Assembly (NCBI GenBank): GCA_039924425.1
Contig: JBDTAX010000199.1
Span: forward strand, 1-21,454
DNA from: GCA-003244245 sp039924425
GTDB taxonomy: Bacteria; Actinomycetota; Actinomycetes; Mycobacteriales; Pseudonocardiaceae
Length of the DNA stretch: 21,454 bases
Direction: 5' to 3'
The notes below the pieces were generated by a model. That model ran no database searches, had not been told where the DNA came from, and was given only the letters and a program-made list of their open reading frames with translations. Positions 6,669 through 13,332 of the stretch are shown here, one piece after another (position 1 is the stretch's first letter; each line of letters begins with the position of its first letter). The position numbers and the translations under genes are program-made.

Positions 6669-7661
6669 TCATCGAACTTCGATCAGATGCTCAGTGCGCG
6701 CCACCAGCTCGCCGATCACCGGCGCGCCGGGCACCTCGCCGGCCACCAGCAGGCCACCGGAGGTCTGCGCGTCGGCCAGCAGCAGCAACTCGTTCTCGTC
6801 GACCGGCGCCCACGCCGCGAGGTGCGGGCGCACCCAGTCCAGGTTGCGCCGGGTACCGCCGCTGACGTATCCCTGCGCCAGCGCCTGCCGGGCACCGTCC
6901 AGGTAGGGGACCGCGGCGGCGTGCAGCACCGCTGAGACTCCGCTGGCGCGGGCCAGCTTCAGGAGGTGCCCGAGAAGACCGAAACCGGTGACGTCGGTGG
7001 CGCACCGGGCACCGGCCGCCACGGCGGCGGCGGCCGCCGCCGAGTTGAGTGTCGTCATCGTCTCCACGGCATGCGGGAACGTCTCGCCGGTGGCCTTGTG
7101 CTTGCTGTTGAGCACCCCGATGCCGAGCGGTTTAGTCAACGACAGCGGCAGCCCCGCCATCCCCGCGTTGTTGCGCAGGATCCGCTCGGGATCGGCGATG
7201 CCGGTGACGGCCAGGCCGTACTTGGGTTCCGGGTCGTCCACGCTGTGCCCGCCGGCCAGGTGGCAGCCGGCATCGCCGCACACGTCGCGCCCGCCCCGCA
7301 GCACTTCGGCAGCCAGCTCGAGCGGCAGCACCGCGCGCGGCCAGCCGAGCAGATTCACCGCGACCACCGGGCGCCCGCCCATGGCGTACACGTCGGACAG
7401 CGCGTTGGCGGCCGCGATCCGGCCCCAGTCGTAGGGGTCGTCCACCACCGGAGTGAAGAAGTCCGCGGTGGCGATGATCGCCAGGCCGTGCTGAATCCGC
7501 ACCACCGCGGCGTCATCGCCGTCCTCCAGACCGACGACCAGCTCACCAACCGGATCGTTCACCCCAGCGCCGACCAACCCGGACAGCACCGCCTCCAGCT
7601 CCCCAGGAGGGATCTTGCAAGCGCACCCACCCCCCCGCGCATACCCCGTCAACCGAACCAC
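6669..7661 (-). CDS. selD: Selenide, water dikinase (selenophosphate synthetase)
   Basis: A 330-residue protein that makes selenophosphate from selenide and ATP for selenocysteine or selenouridine synthesis. The N-terminal catalytic signature GGGCACKIPP places Cys 13 and Lys 16 at the positions of E. coli Cys 17 and Lys 20, so this is a Cys form and not the Sec form. Metal/ATP-binding segments follow: DDAAVV, ATADFFTPVVDDPYDWGRIAA, LAGGHSVDDPEPKYG, TKPLGIGVL and DVTGFGLLGH, all typical of SelD. The start is GTG 7661 with only a weak upstream G-rich stretch. No selA, selB, tRNA-Sec or ybbB is in the window, so the selenium pathway partners must be elsewhere. Confidence 0.94.
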   Translation of the reverse strand: MVRLTGYARGGGCACKIPPGELEAVLSGLVGAGVNDPVGELVVGLEDGDDAAVVRIQHGLAIIATADFFTPVVDDPYDWGRIAAANALSDVYAMGGRPVVAVNLLGWPRAVLPLELAAEVLRGGRDVCGDAGCHLAGGHSVDDPEPKYGLAVTGIADPERILRNNAGMAGLPLSLTKPLGIGVLNSKHKATGETFPHAVETMTTLNSAAAAAAVAAGARCATDVTGFGLLGHLLKLARASGVSAVLHAAAVPYLDGARQALAQGYVSGGTRRNLDWVRPHLAAWAPVDENELLLLADAQTSGGLLVAGEVPGAPVIGELVARTEHLIEVR

Positions 7662-7687
7662 CCCACCATCGTATCCCCCGCCCGCCC

Positions 7688-7750
7688 CGCATTCAGCGGG
7701 CTGAGCGGGGTTATACGAGCCTGATAACCCCGCTCAGCCCGCTGAATGCG
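7688..7750. repeat. Hairpin repeat copy 1 (27-bp perfect arms)
   Basis: Arms 7688-7714 and 7724-7750 are perfectly complementary over 27 bp around a 9-base loop (acgagcctg). The stop codon of the small lipoprotein (minus, 7736-7734) lies inside one arm. The element is followed by selD and can act as a bidirectional stem-loop. It is nearly the same sequence as the element at 9884-9946, differing at two arm positions, both compensated in the opposite arm. Confidence 0.95.
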
Positions 7751-8123
7751 CCAGCGGCGTCACGGTGAACGCGGCGGTGAGGGTGGTTTGGCCGCAGGTT
7801 GTGGTGATCTGGTATCGGCCGGGGGTGGCGTTGGGGCGGACGGTGGCGGTGCCGAACAGGTGCCACGGCTGGTGGCCGTCCGGGTTGCCCTTCAGCTCGC
7901 CGATGTCGAGAACCGGGGAGCGCACCGCGCCGAGGTTGTCCAGGCAGGCGACGTCGAGTGCCACCGCGGCGCCCGGAGCGCCCTGCCCGGGGGACACCCG
8001 CAACCAGCTCATCCCGAGGGCCGGAGCCAAGGGTGGGGTGGTGTGGCTCGAGGACGTGCTCGGGGAGCAGGCCGCAGTGAGCACCCCCAGGCTGATGATG
8101 GCGGCACAAGCCCGGGCGCTCAT
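7734..8123 (-). CDS. Small putative lipoprotein
   Basis: A 129-residue protein. The signal peptide MSARACAAIISLGVLTAAC ends in a good lipobox, LTAAC with Cys 19, so the mature part would be anchored to the outer face of the membrane after lipidation. A Ser/Thr-rich linker (SPSTSSSHTTPP) precedes a domain of about 90 residues with the pattern of an Ig-like beta sandwich (WLRVSPGQGAPGAAVAL, then TPGRYQITTTCGQ and AAFTVTPL). I do not recognise a named family. The start is ATG 8123. Upstream lies the end of the symporter, 77 bases away. The last residues AHSAG and the stop are encoded inside the hairpin repeat at 7688-7750, so the original C-terminus may have been altered. Confidence 0.7.
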   Translation of the reverse strand: MSARACAAIISLGVLTAACSPSTSSSHTTPPLAPALGMSWLRVSPGQGAPGAAVALDVACLDNLGAVRSPVLDIGELKGNPDGHQPWHLFGTATVRPNATPGRYQITTTCGQTTLTAAFTVTPLAHSAG

Positions 8124-8159
8124 AACCGCGCAGTATGCCGTCTGTACGGCCAAGGCGCA

Positions 8160-8221
8160 CAAGCATCCATGAGACCGTTCACGAGGGGGCATGAAGGTGC
8201 TCAAGCATCCATGAGACCGTT
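8160..8221. repeat. 20-bp direct repeat spanning the symporter stop
   Basis: Bases 8160-8179 and 8202-8221 are the same 20-mer, caagcatccatgagaccgtt. The right copy holds the last codons of the symporter (NGLMDA); the first base of its TGA stop lies in the copy. The left copy is a duplicate of that gene end in the spacer before the lipoprotein gene, 42 bases away. Confidence 0.95.
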
Positions 8222-9871
8222 GGTGGCTCGTAGGAGTTGCGGGAGTTCGTCTTGGTGGTAGTCCTGGGGGGTGGTTTCGTCGGTGCCGTTGACGACTCGC
8301 ATCTGGCGCAGTGCGATCGTGACCAGCGTGGCGACCACGAGATTGCCGATGAGGGCGACAAATCCGACGTAGATCTGGGTCGGTGAGCCGGCGAAGGGAT
8401 GCCAGCCTAGGATCGACAGCTCCTTGAGCGCGAGTGCCGACCCGCCGAAGTGTCGATGGCCACTGGCCGGGTTGGGAATCCGGTAGAGCAGCGCCGAACC
8501 CCAGCCCATACCGACCACCCAGCCCGCGATCAGCCCCCCGATGTGGAACCAGCGGGTGTAGAGCGCGACCGCCACCATCGGCAGCGTCTGGAGAATGATC
8601 ACACCGCCGATCAGCTGCAGGTCGATGGAGTATTGCGGGTCGATGAGCACGATCAGGACGACGGCGCCGAACTTCACCACCAGCGAGGCAAGCTTGGCCT
8701 GCCTGGTCTCCTGCGCCGCGGTGGCGTCGCGCCGCAGGTACGCCTTGTAGATGTTGCGGGTCCACAGGTTCGCCGCCGCGATGGACATGATCGCCGCCGG
8801 CACCAGCGCGCCGATCCCGATGGCGGCGAACGCGATCCCGGCGAACCAGTGGGGGAACTGTCCCGCGAAGAGCATCGGGATCACCGTGTTGGAGTCCGGC
8901 CGACCGGTGGCCGCGTTGATTATCGGTTTCGTGCCGGCCGCGATCGCGACATAGCCCAGCAGCGCGATCAATCCCAACACCAGTGAATACGCCGGCAGCG
9001 CCACCATGTTCCGTTTGATCACGTCGCGGCTCCGGGCGGCCAGCGCCCCGGTCACCGCATGCGGGTAGAGGAACAGCGCGAGCGCTGAGCCCAGCGCCAG
9101 TGTGACGTACTGCAACTGGTTGTGTGCGCCGAGTAGAATGGCTCCGCCACGGGGGGGCAGGACAGCGCCGCCGTGGGCGGGCGCGGTGGTGAACTTCGTG
9201 TTCGCGGCGTCGAAGATCGCGCCCCACCCGCCGAGCTTGACCGGCAGGATGACCACAGCGGCGATGATCACCAGATAGATCAGCCCGTCCTTGACGAAGG
9301 CGATCAGCGCCGGGGCCCGCAGGCCGGATCGGTAGGTGTAGGCCGCGAGGATCACGAACGCGAGGAACAGCGGGGCGTGCCCGGCCAGTCCGGATCCGTT
9401 GAGGCCTATAGTGCGCAGCACCGCCTCCAGGCCGGCCAGTTGCAGGGCGAGGTAGGGCATGGTCGCGACGATGCCGGTGACCGCCACCAGCAGCGCCAGA
9501 GTGGTCGATCCGTAGCGGCCGTGCACGAAGTCCGCCGGGGTCACATACCCGTGCACCCGGGACACCGACCACAACCGCGCCAGCGGCAGGAACACCAGCG
9601 GGTAGACGAGCAGGGTGTAGGGCAGCGCGAAGAACCCCATCGCCCCGGCACCCCACACCAGCGCGGGCACCGCGACGAAGGTGTAGGCGGTGTAGAGGTC
9701 GCCACCGATGAGGAACCAGGTCACCCACGAGCCGAACTTGCGACCCCCCAGCCCCCACTCGTCCAGGTGTTCGAGACTGCCACCCGAGCCCCGTTGCCAC
9801 CGCGAGGCGTAGAAACCCACCCCACTGACCACCCCAAACAACCCCACAAAAACACCCAACTCAACCCACAT
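8201..9871 (-). CDS. Sodium:solute symporter, MctP-like monocarboxylate permease
   Basis: A 556-residue integral membrane protein of the SSS/SLC5 family with about 13 hydrophobic segments. The N-terminus is MWVELGVFVGLFGVVSGVGF. The segments FLIGGDLYTAYTFVAVPALV and SRVHGYVTPADFVHGRYGS, followed by TGIVATMPYLALQLAGLEAV, match the pattern of MctP-type uptake systems for acetate, pyruvate, lactate and similar acids. ATG 9871 is chosen because the reading frame upstream of it is the antisense side of the hairpin repeat and PEP carboxykinase. No DUF3311-type small partner gene, often found just before mctP-like genes, is present here; the hairpin at 9884-9946 occupies that place. Neighbouring PEP carboxykinase fits organic-acid use. 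Confidence 0.88.
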   Translation of the reverse strand: MWVELGVFVGLFGVVSGVGFYASRWQRGSGGSLEHLDEWGLGGRKFGSWVTWFLIGGDLYTAYTFVAVPALVWGAGAMGFFALPYTLLVYPLVFLPLARLWSVSRVHGYVTPADFVHGRYGSTTLALLVAVTGIVATMPYLALQLAGLEAVLRTIGLNGSGLAGHAPLFLAFVILAAYTYRSGLRAPALIAFVKDGLIYLVIIAAVVILPVKLGGWGAIFDAANTKFTTAPAHGGAVLPPRGGAILLGAHNQLQYVTLALGSALALFLYPHAVTGALAARSRDVIKRNMVALPAYSLVLGLIALLGYVAIAAGTKPIINAATGRPDSNTVIPMLFAGQFPHWFAGIAFAAIGIGALVPAAIMSIAAANLWTRNIYKAYLRRDATAAQETRQAKLASLVVKFGAVVLIVLIDPQYSIDLQLIGGVIILQTLPMVAVALYTRWFHIGGLIAGWVVGMGWGSALLYRIPNPASGHRHFGGSALALKELSILGWHPFAGSPTQIYVGFVALIGNLVVATLVTIALRQMRVVNGTDETTPQDYHQDELPQLLRATNGLMDA

Positions 9872-9883
9872 CCCGACATTATG

Positions 9884-9946
9884 CGCATCCAGCGGGCTCA
9901 GCGGGGTTAATCGCGCTGGATAACCCCGCTGAGCCCGCTGGATGCG
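9884..9946. repeat. Hairpin repeat copy 2 (26-bp perfect arms)
   Basis: Arms 9884-9909 and 9921-9946 pair perfectly over 26 bp around an 11-base loop. The TAA stop of PEP carboxykinase (minus, 9909-9907) is the innermost triplet of one arm, so the last codons of that gene lie within the hairpin. The copy matches that at 7688-7750 except for two compensated arm changes and different loops. Confidence 0.95.
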
Positions 9947-11778
9947 GGAAGCGGGGGGAGGAGGCGGTGTTTGAGGGTGGTCAGTTCGTCGTGTAGCGAG
10001 GTGGGGAGGGTTTCGCCGATCTTGGCGAACCACTGTTCGATGAGGGGGATCTCCGCTTGCCACTCGTCGATGTCCACCTTGAGCGCGGCGGCGACGTCCT
10101 GGGCCGGGATGTTCAGTCCGGACAGGTCGAGCTGATCCGCGGTGGGCACCCGGCCGATCGCGGTGTCAGTCGCCGCGGCCCGGCCCTCGATCCGCTCGAT
10201 GATCCACTTGAGCACGCGGCTGTTGTCCCCGAAACCCGGCCACAGGTATCGCTGGTCGCCGCCGCGGCGGAACCAGTTCACATAGAAGATCTTCGGCAGC
10301 TTGCTGGCATCGGCCTGTTTGCCGATGTTGAGCCAGTGCTGGACGTAGTCGCCGGCGTGGTAGCCGATGAACGGCAGCATCGCCATCGGGTCCCGGCGCA
10401 CCTCTCCGAGCCGGCCGACCGCCGCCGCGGTCTTCTCGCTGGACAGCGTCGCACCCAGGAACACCCCGTGCTGCCAGTCGAAGGCCTCGTTGACCAGCGG
10501 TATGGTGCTGGCCCGGCGGCCACCGAACAGGATCGCCGAGATCGGCACGCCGGCTGGGTCGTCCCACTCCGGCGCGAGCACCGGGCACTGGGCCATCGGT
10601 GTGCAGTACCGGGAGTTCGGGTGTGCGCCGCGCCGCCCGGCGGCGCCGTCGGCGGGTGTCCAGTCCTGTCTGGTCCACGACGTGGCGTGCGCCGGCGGTG
10701 CTTCCATGCCTTCCCACCAGATGTCGCCGTCGTTGGTGAGCGCGACGTTGGTGAAGATGGAGTTGCCGCGGCCCAGGGTGCGCATGGCGTTGGGGTTGGT
10801 CTGCCAGCTGGTGCCCGGGGCCACGCCGAAGAACCCGTTCTCAGGATTCACCGCGTAGAGCCGGCCGTCGGCACCGAAGCGCATCCAGGCGATGTCGTCA
10901 CCCAGGGTCTCGGCCTTCCAACCGGGGATGGTCGGCGCGAGCATCGCGAGGTTGGTCTTGCCGCAACCCGAGGGGAACGCGGCCGCGACGTAATGGGTCA
11001 CCCGCTCCGGGCTGGTCAGCTTGAGGATCAGCATGTGCTCAGCGAGCCAGCCCTCGTCCCGGGCCAGCACCGAGGCGATCCGCAGCGCGTAGCACTTCTT
11101 GCCCAACAGCGCATTGCCACCGTAGCCGGAGCCGTAACTCCAGATCAGCCGGTCCTCGGGGAAGTGGCTGATGTACTTGGTGCCGTTGCACGGCCAGGGC
11201 ACGTCAGCCTGGCCGGGTTCCAGCGGGTGGCCCACCGAGTGCAGGCAGGACACGAAGTCCGCCTCGTGGCCCTCGGGTGAGGTGAACCTGCTCAGCGCCG
11301 CCGCGCCCATTCTGGTCATGATCTTCATGGAACACACCACGTAGGCGGAATCGGTGATCTCTACGCCGAGTTTGGGGTTCGGGTCCCCCAGCGGGCCCAT
11401 GCAGAAGGGCACCACGTACATCGTCCGACCGCGCATGCACCCCCGGTACAGCTCGGTCATCACCGAGCGCATCTCGTCCGGGTGCATCCAGTTGTTGGTG
11501 GGACCGCAGTCCTGCTCGGCTCGCGAGCAGATGAAGGTGCGCTCCTCGACCCGGGCCACGTCCTGGGGATCCGAGGCGGCCCAGAACGAGTTCAGCTTGC
11601 GGTCCAGCCGGGTGAACGTGCCGGTGTCGACCAGCTGGGAGGTGAGCCGCTGCCACTCCCGTTCGGATCCGTCGCACCACACGACTCGGCCGGGCTGGGT
11701 TAGTTCCGCGGTGTCGCGCACCCACGTGCGCAACCGCGAGTGGCTGGTAGGGGCATCATCGAGACCCGGAATGGTCAC
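9907..11778 (-). CDS. pckG: Phosphoenolpyruvate carboxykinase (GTP)
   Basis: A 623-residue enzyme converting oxaloacetate and GTP to PEP, CO2 and GDP, the entry to gluconeogenesis from the TCA cycle. The P-loop AAFPSGCGKTNLAM (about 266-279) contains the reactive Cys 272 of the GTP class. GDDIAWM (from 294) supplies metal-binding aspartates, and PNSRYCTPMAQCP and NWFRRG are further family blocks. The start is GTG 11778 with AAGGAG eight bases upstream. The protein is somewhat longer than the roughly 600-610 residues usual for the family. The last 12 residues, ASSGLSGVIQRD, are encoded by the hairpin repeat, suggesting that the native stop codon was overwritten. Confidence 0.96.
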   Translation of the reverse strand: MTIPGLDDAPTSHSRLRTWVRDTAELTQPGRVVWCDGSEREWQRLTSQLVDTGTFTRLDRKLNSFWAASDPQDVARVEERTFICSRAEQDCGPTNNWMHPDEMRSVMTELYRGCMRGRTMYVVPFCMGPLGDPNPKLGVEITDSAYVVCSMKIMTRMGAAALSRFTSPEGHEADFVSCLHSVGHPLEPGQADVPWPCNGTKYISHFPEDRLIWSYGSGYGGNALLGKKCYALRIASVLARDEGWLAEHMLILKLTSPERVTHYVAAAFPSGCGKTNLAMLAPTIPGWKAETLGDDIAWMRFGADGRLYAVNPENGFFGVAPGTSWQTNPNAMRTLGRGNSIFTNVALTNDGDIWWEGMEAPPAHATSWTRQDWTPADGAAGRRGAHPNSRYCTPMAQCPVLAPEWDDPAGVPISAILFGGRRASTIPLVNEAFDWQHGVFLGATLSSEKTAAAVGRLGEVRRDPMAMLPFIGYHAGDYVQHWLNIGKQADASKLPKIFYVNWFRRGGDQRYLWPGFGDNSRVLKWIIERIEGRAAATDTAIGRVPTADQLDLSGLNIPAQDVAAALKVDIDEWQAEIPLIEQWFAKIGETLPTSLHDELTTLKHRLLPPLPASSGLSGVIQRD

Positions 11779-11801
11779 CGCTCGTCTCCTTGCGTGAGTT
11801 G

Positions 11802-11818
11802 ACCAGATTAACTCTGGT
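11802..11818 (-). promoter_or_regulatory. Dyad operator candidate near the pckG start
   Basis: The sequence accaga-ttaac-tctggt is a perfect 6-bp dyad with a 5-base centre, 24 bases upstream of the pckG GTG. It covers the region where a -10 element (TAATCT or GTTAAT on the minus strand) would lie. A repressor bound here would block pckG transcription. No known motif is claimed. Confidence 0.45.
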
Positions 11819-11838
11819 GACTACCCAGCACGGCAACT

Positions 11839-11860
11839 TGTGATTGAGAAATCAATCACA
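11839..11860 (-). promoter_or_regulatory. 22-bp palindromic operator candidate upstream of pckG
   Basis: The sequence tgtgattga-gaaa-tcaatcaca has perfect 9-bp arms. It is AT-rich in a G/C-rich genome and lies between the end of the TldE gene and the pckG promoter region, upstream of a possible -35 TTGCCG. The symmetry and length suit a dimeric regulator (GntR or TetR size). The 12-base gap between tgtga and tcaca is too long for a canonical CRP site. It could also contribute to termination of the tldE transcript. Confidence 0.55.
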
Positions 11861-11877
11861 GTTCCGGGATCGTCGAG

Positions 11878-13332
11878 CTAGCTTGCCTGGCTCACGGAGG
11901 ACATGTTGAAATCGGGGATCCGGATGGGGGGCATCGCGGTGCGGGAGAACCAGTCCTTCAATTCCCGACCCAGCGCGGGCTGGGTCGCGCCGACGTCACT
12001 GGCGCGCCGAAGCAGGTCGATCGGGCTCTCGTTGAACCGGAAATTGTTCACCTGACCGACCACCTCGCCGCCTTCGATGAGGTACACCCCATCCCGGGTC
12101 AGCCCGGTGAGCAGCAACGACACCGGATCAACCTCGCGGATGTACCACAGGCAGGTCAGCAGCAACCCCCGCTCGGTGCGCGCCACCAGGTCATCGGTCG
12201 AGGCGCGGGTGCCCCCGGTCAGCACCAGGTTTTCCGGCGGTGGGGTGAAGCGCCCGCCCAGCTCCGCGGCGGCCGCCCGGGGATAGGCCAGCGCGTTCAC
12301 CGTGCCCTCGCGCAGCCAGTCCACCCGGGGGATCGGGGCGCCGTTGTCGAAGACGCTCACCGAGTCGCCTGAGGCGGTGGTGGTCAGGAAGGGCTCGGTC
12401 CGCAGGCCGGGCGCGGCCGGATCGCTGAACAGCGTGAGTGGCAGGTCGGTGAGCCGCTCACCCATCCGGGTGCCGCTCGGCGGTGCGGCGAACGCGCTGC
12501 GCCCCTCGTGCGCCGGCCGGCCGTCCATCGACCACACCAGGTGCAGCATCAGATCGGCGACCGCGCTGGGCGGCAGGATGGTCTCGTACCGGCCCGCCGG
12601 CAACTCCAGCCGGCGGGCCGACCAGCTCAGCCGGCGCCGCACCTCAGCGGTGAGAGCGGTAAGATCTACATCGGTGAAATCAGCCGTGTAGGCCCCGGCC
12701 CAGGCGCTGCGGGTGAGGTCGTCGGCGATCTTGCCGTTGAGCTCCACGGTGCCGGTGGGCTGCACCCAGCGGCGGCGCAGCCCGGTCGAGGACGCCAGCC
12801 AGGTGGTCTCTATGCGGTGCTCAGCAAAGCCGTACAGCAACTCTGCGGCCCCTCCGGCCGAGCCGGAAATCCGGTCACCGGCCGAGCTGGCAAGCCCGCC
12901 ACCGCCGTGAAAAGCCTCAGCCAGCTCGTCGGTCAACCGGGCGAACACGTCGATTTCGGTGGCCACCGCCGGCATGGCGAAATCGTCGTCCGCCGTACCC
13001 TCCAGCAGCGGCGCGGCGTCCCGGGCTGGGCCGGACTGCCGGGCCGCCTCCTCGCTGGCCACCACCACGGCGCGCACCTCGTTGAGGTCGACGCCGTTGC
13101 CGCTGACCACGCCGATGGCGGTCCCGTCGACACCGTCCATGACTGAGATCACCGAGAAGGAGCGGGTCGTGGTGTGCCCGTTGGTGGTCATCGTGCTGTT
13201 CGCCCAGCGCAGGTTGACCTCGCTGGTGTCGGTGAGCACCACGATGCATCCGTCGGCCTTCGAGGCGGCCAGCGCGGTCGCGGTGAGTTCCTGCGGACCC
13301 AGCGCTGGTCCATTAATGGGGCCGCTGGTCAC
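11878..13332 (-). CDS. TldE/PmbA-type metalloprotease-like subunit
   Basis: A 484-residue protein of the TldD/PmbA family without the HExxxH zinc motif, so it corresponds to the non-catalytic TldE/PmbA partner. Family features include the glycine-rich C-terminal half (RVDWLREGTVNALAYPRAAA, then LVLTGGTRASTDDLV and LLLTCLWYIREVDPVSLLLT). TldE pairs with TldD to form a protease that degrades unfolded peptides and in some bacteria trims modified peptides such as microcin B17. The start ATG overlaps the TldD stop as ATGA (13329-13332), so the two subunits are made together. No peptide precursor gene is apparent next to them. Confidence 0.9.
   Translation of the reverse strand: MTSGPINGPALGPQELTATALAASKADGCIVVLTDTSEVNLRWANSTMTTNGHTTTRSFSVISVMDGVDGTAIGVVSGNGVDLNEVRAVVVASEEAARQSGPARDAAPLLEGTADDDFAMPAVATEIDVFARLTDELAEAFHGGGGLASSAGDRISGSAGGAAELLYGFAEHRIETTWLASSTGLRRRWVQPTGTVELNGKIADDLTRSAWAGAYTADFTDVDLTALTAEVRRRLSWSARRLELPAGRYETILPPSAVADLMLHLVWSMDGRPAHEGRSAFAAPPSGTRMGERLTDLPLTLFSDPAAPGLRTEPFLTTTASGDSVSVFDNGAPIPRVDWLREGTVNALAYPRAAAAELGGRFTPPPENLVLTGGTRASTDDLVARTERGLLLTCLWYIREVDPVSLLLTGLTRDGVYLIEGGEVVGQVNNFRFNESPIDLLRRASDVGATQPALGRELKDWFSRTAMPPIRIPDFNMSSVSQAS

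Noticed and set aside
11839..11860. Classic CRP site reading of the pckG palindrome
   Set aside because: A CRP site needs tgtga and tcaca six bases apart; here they are twelve apart.
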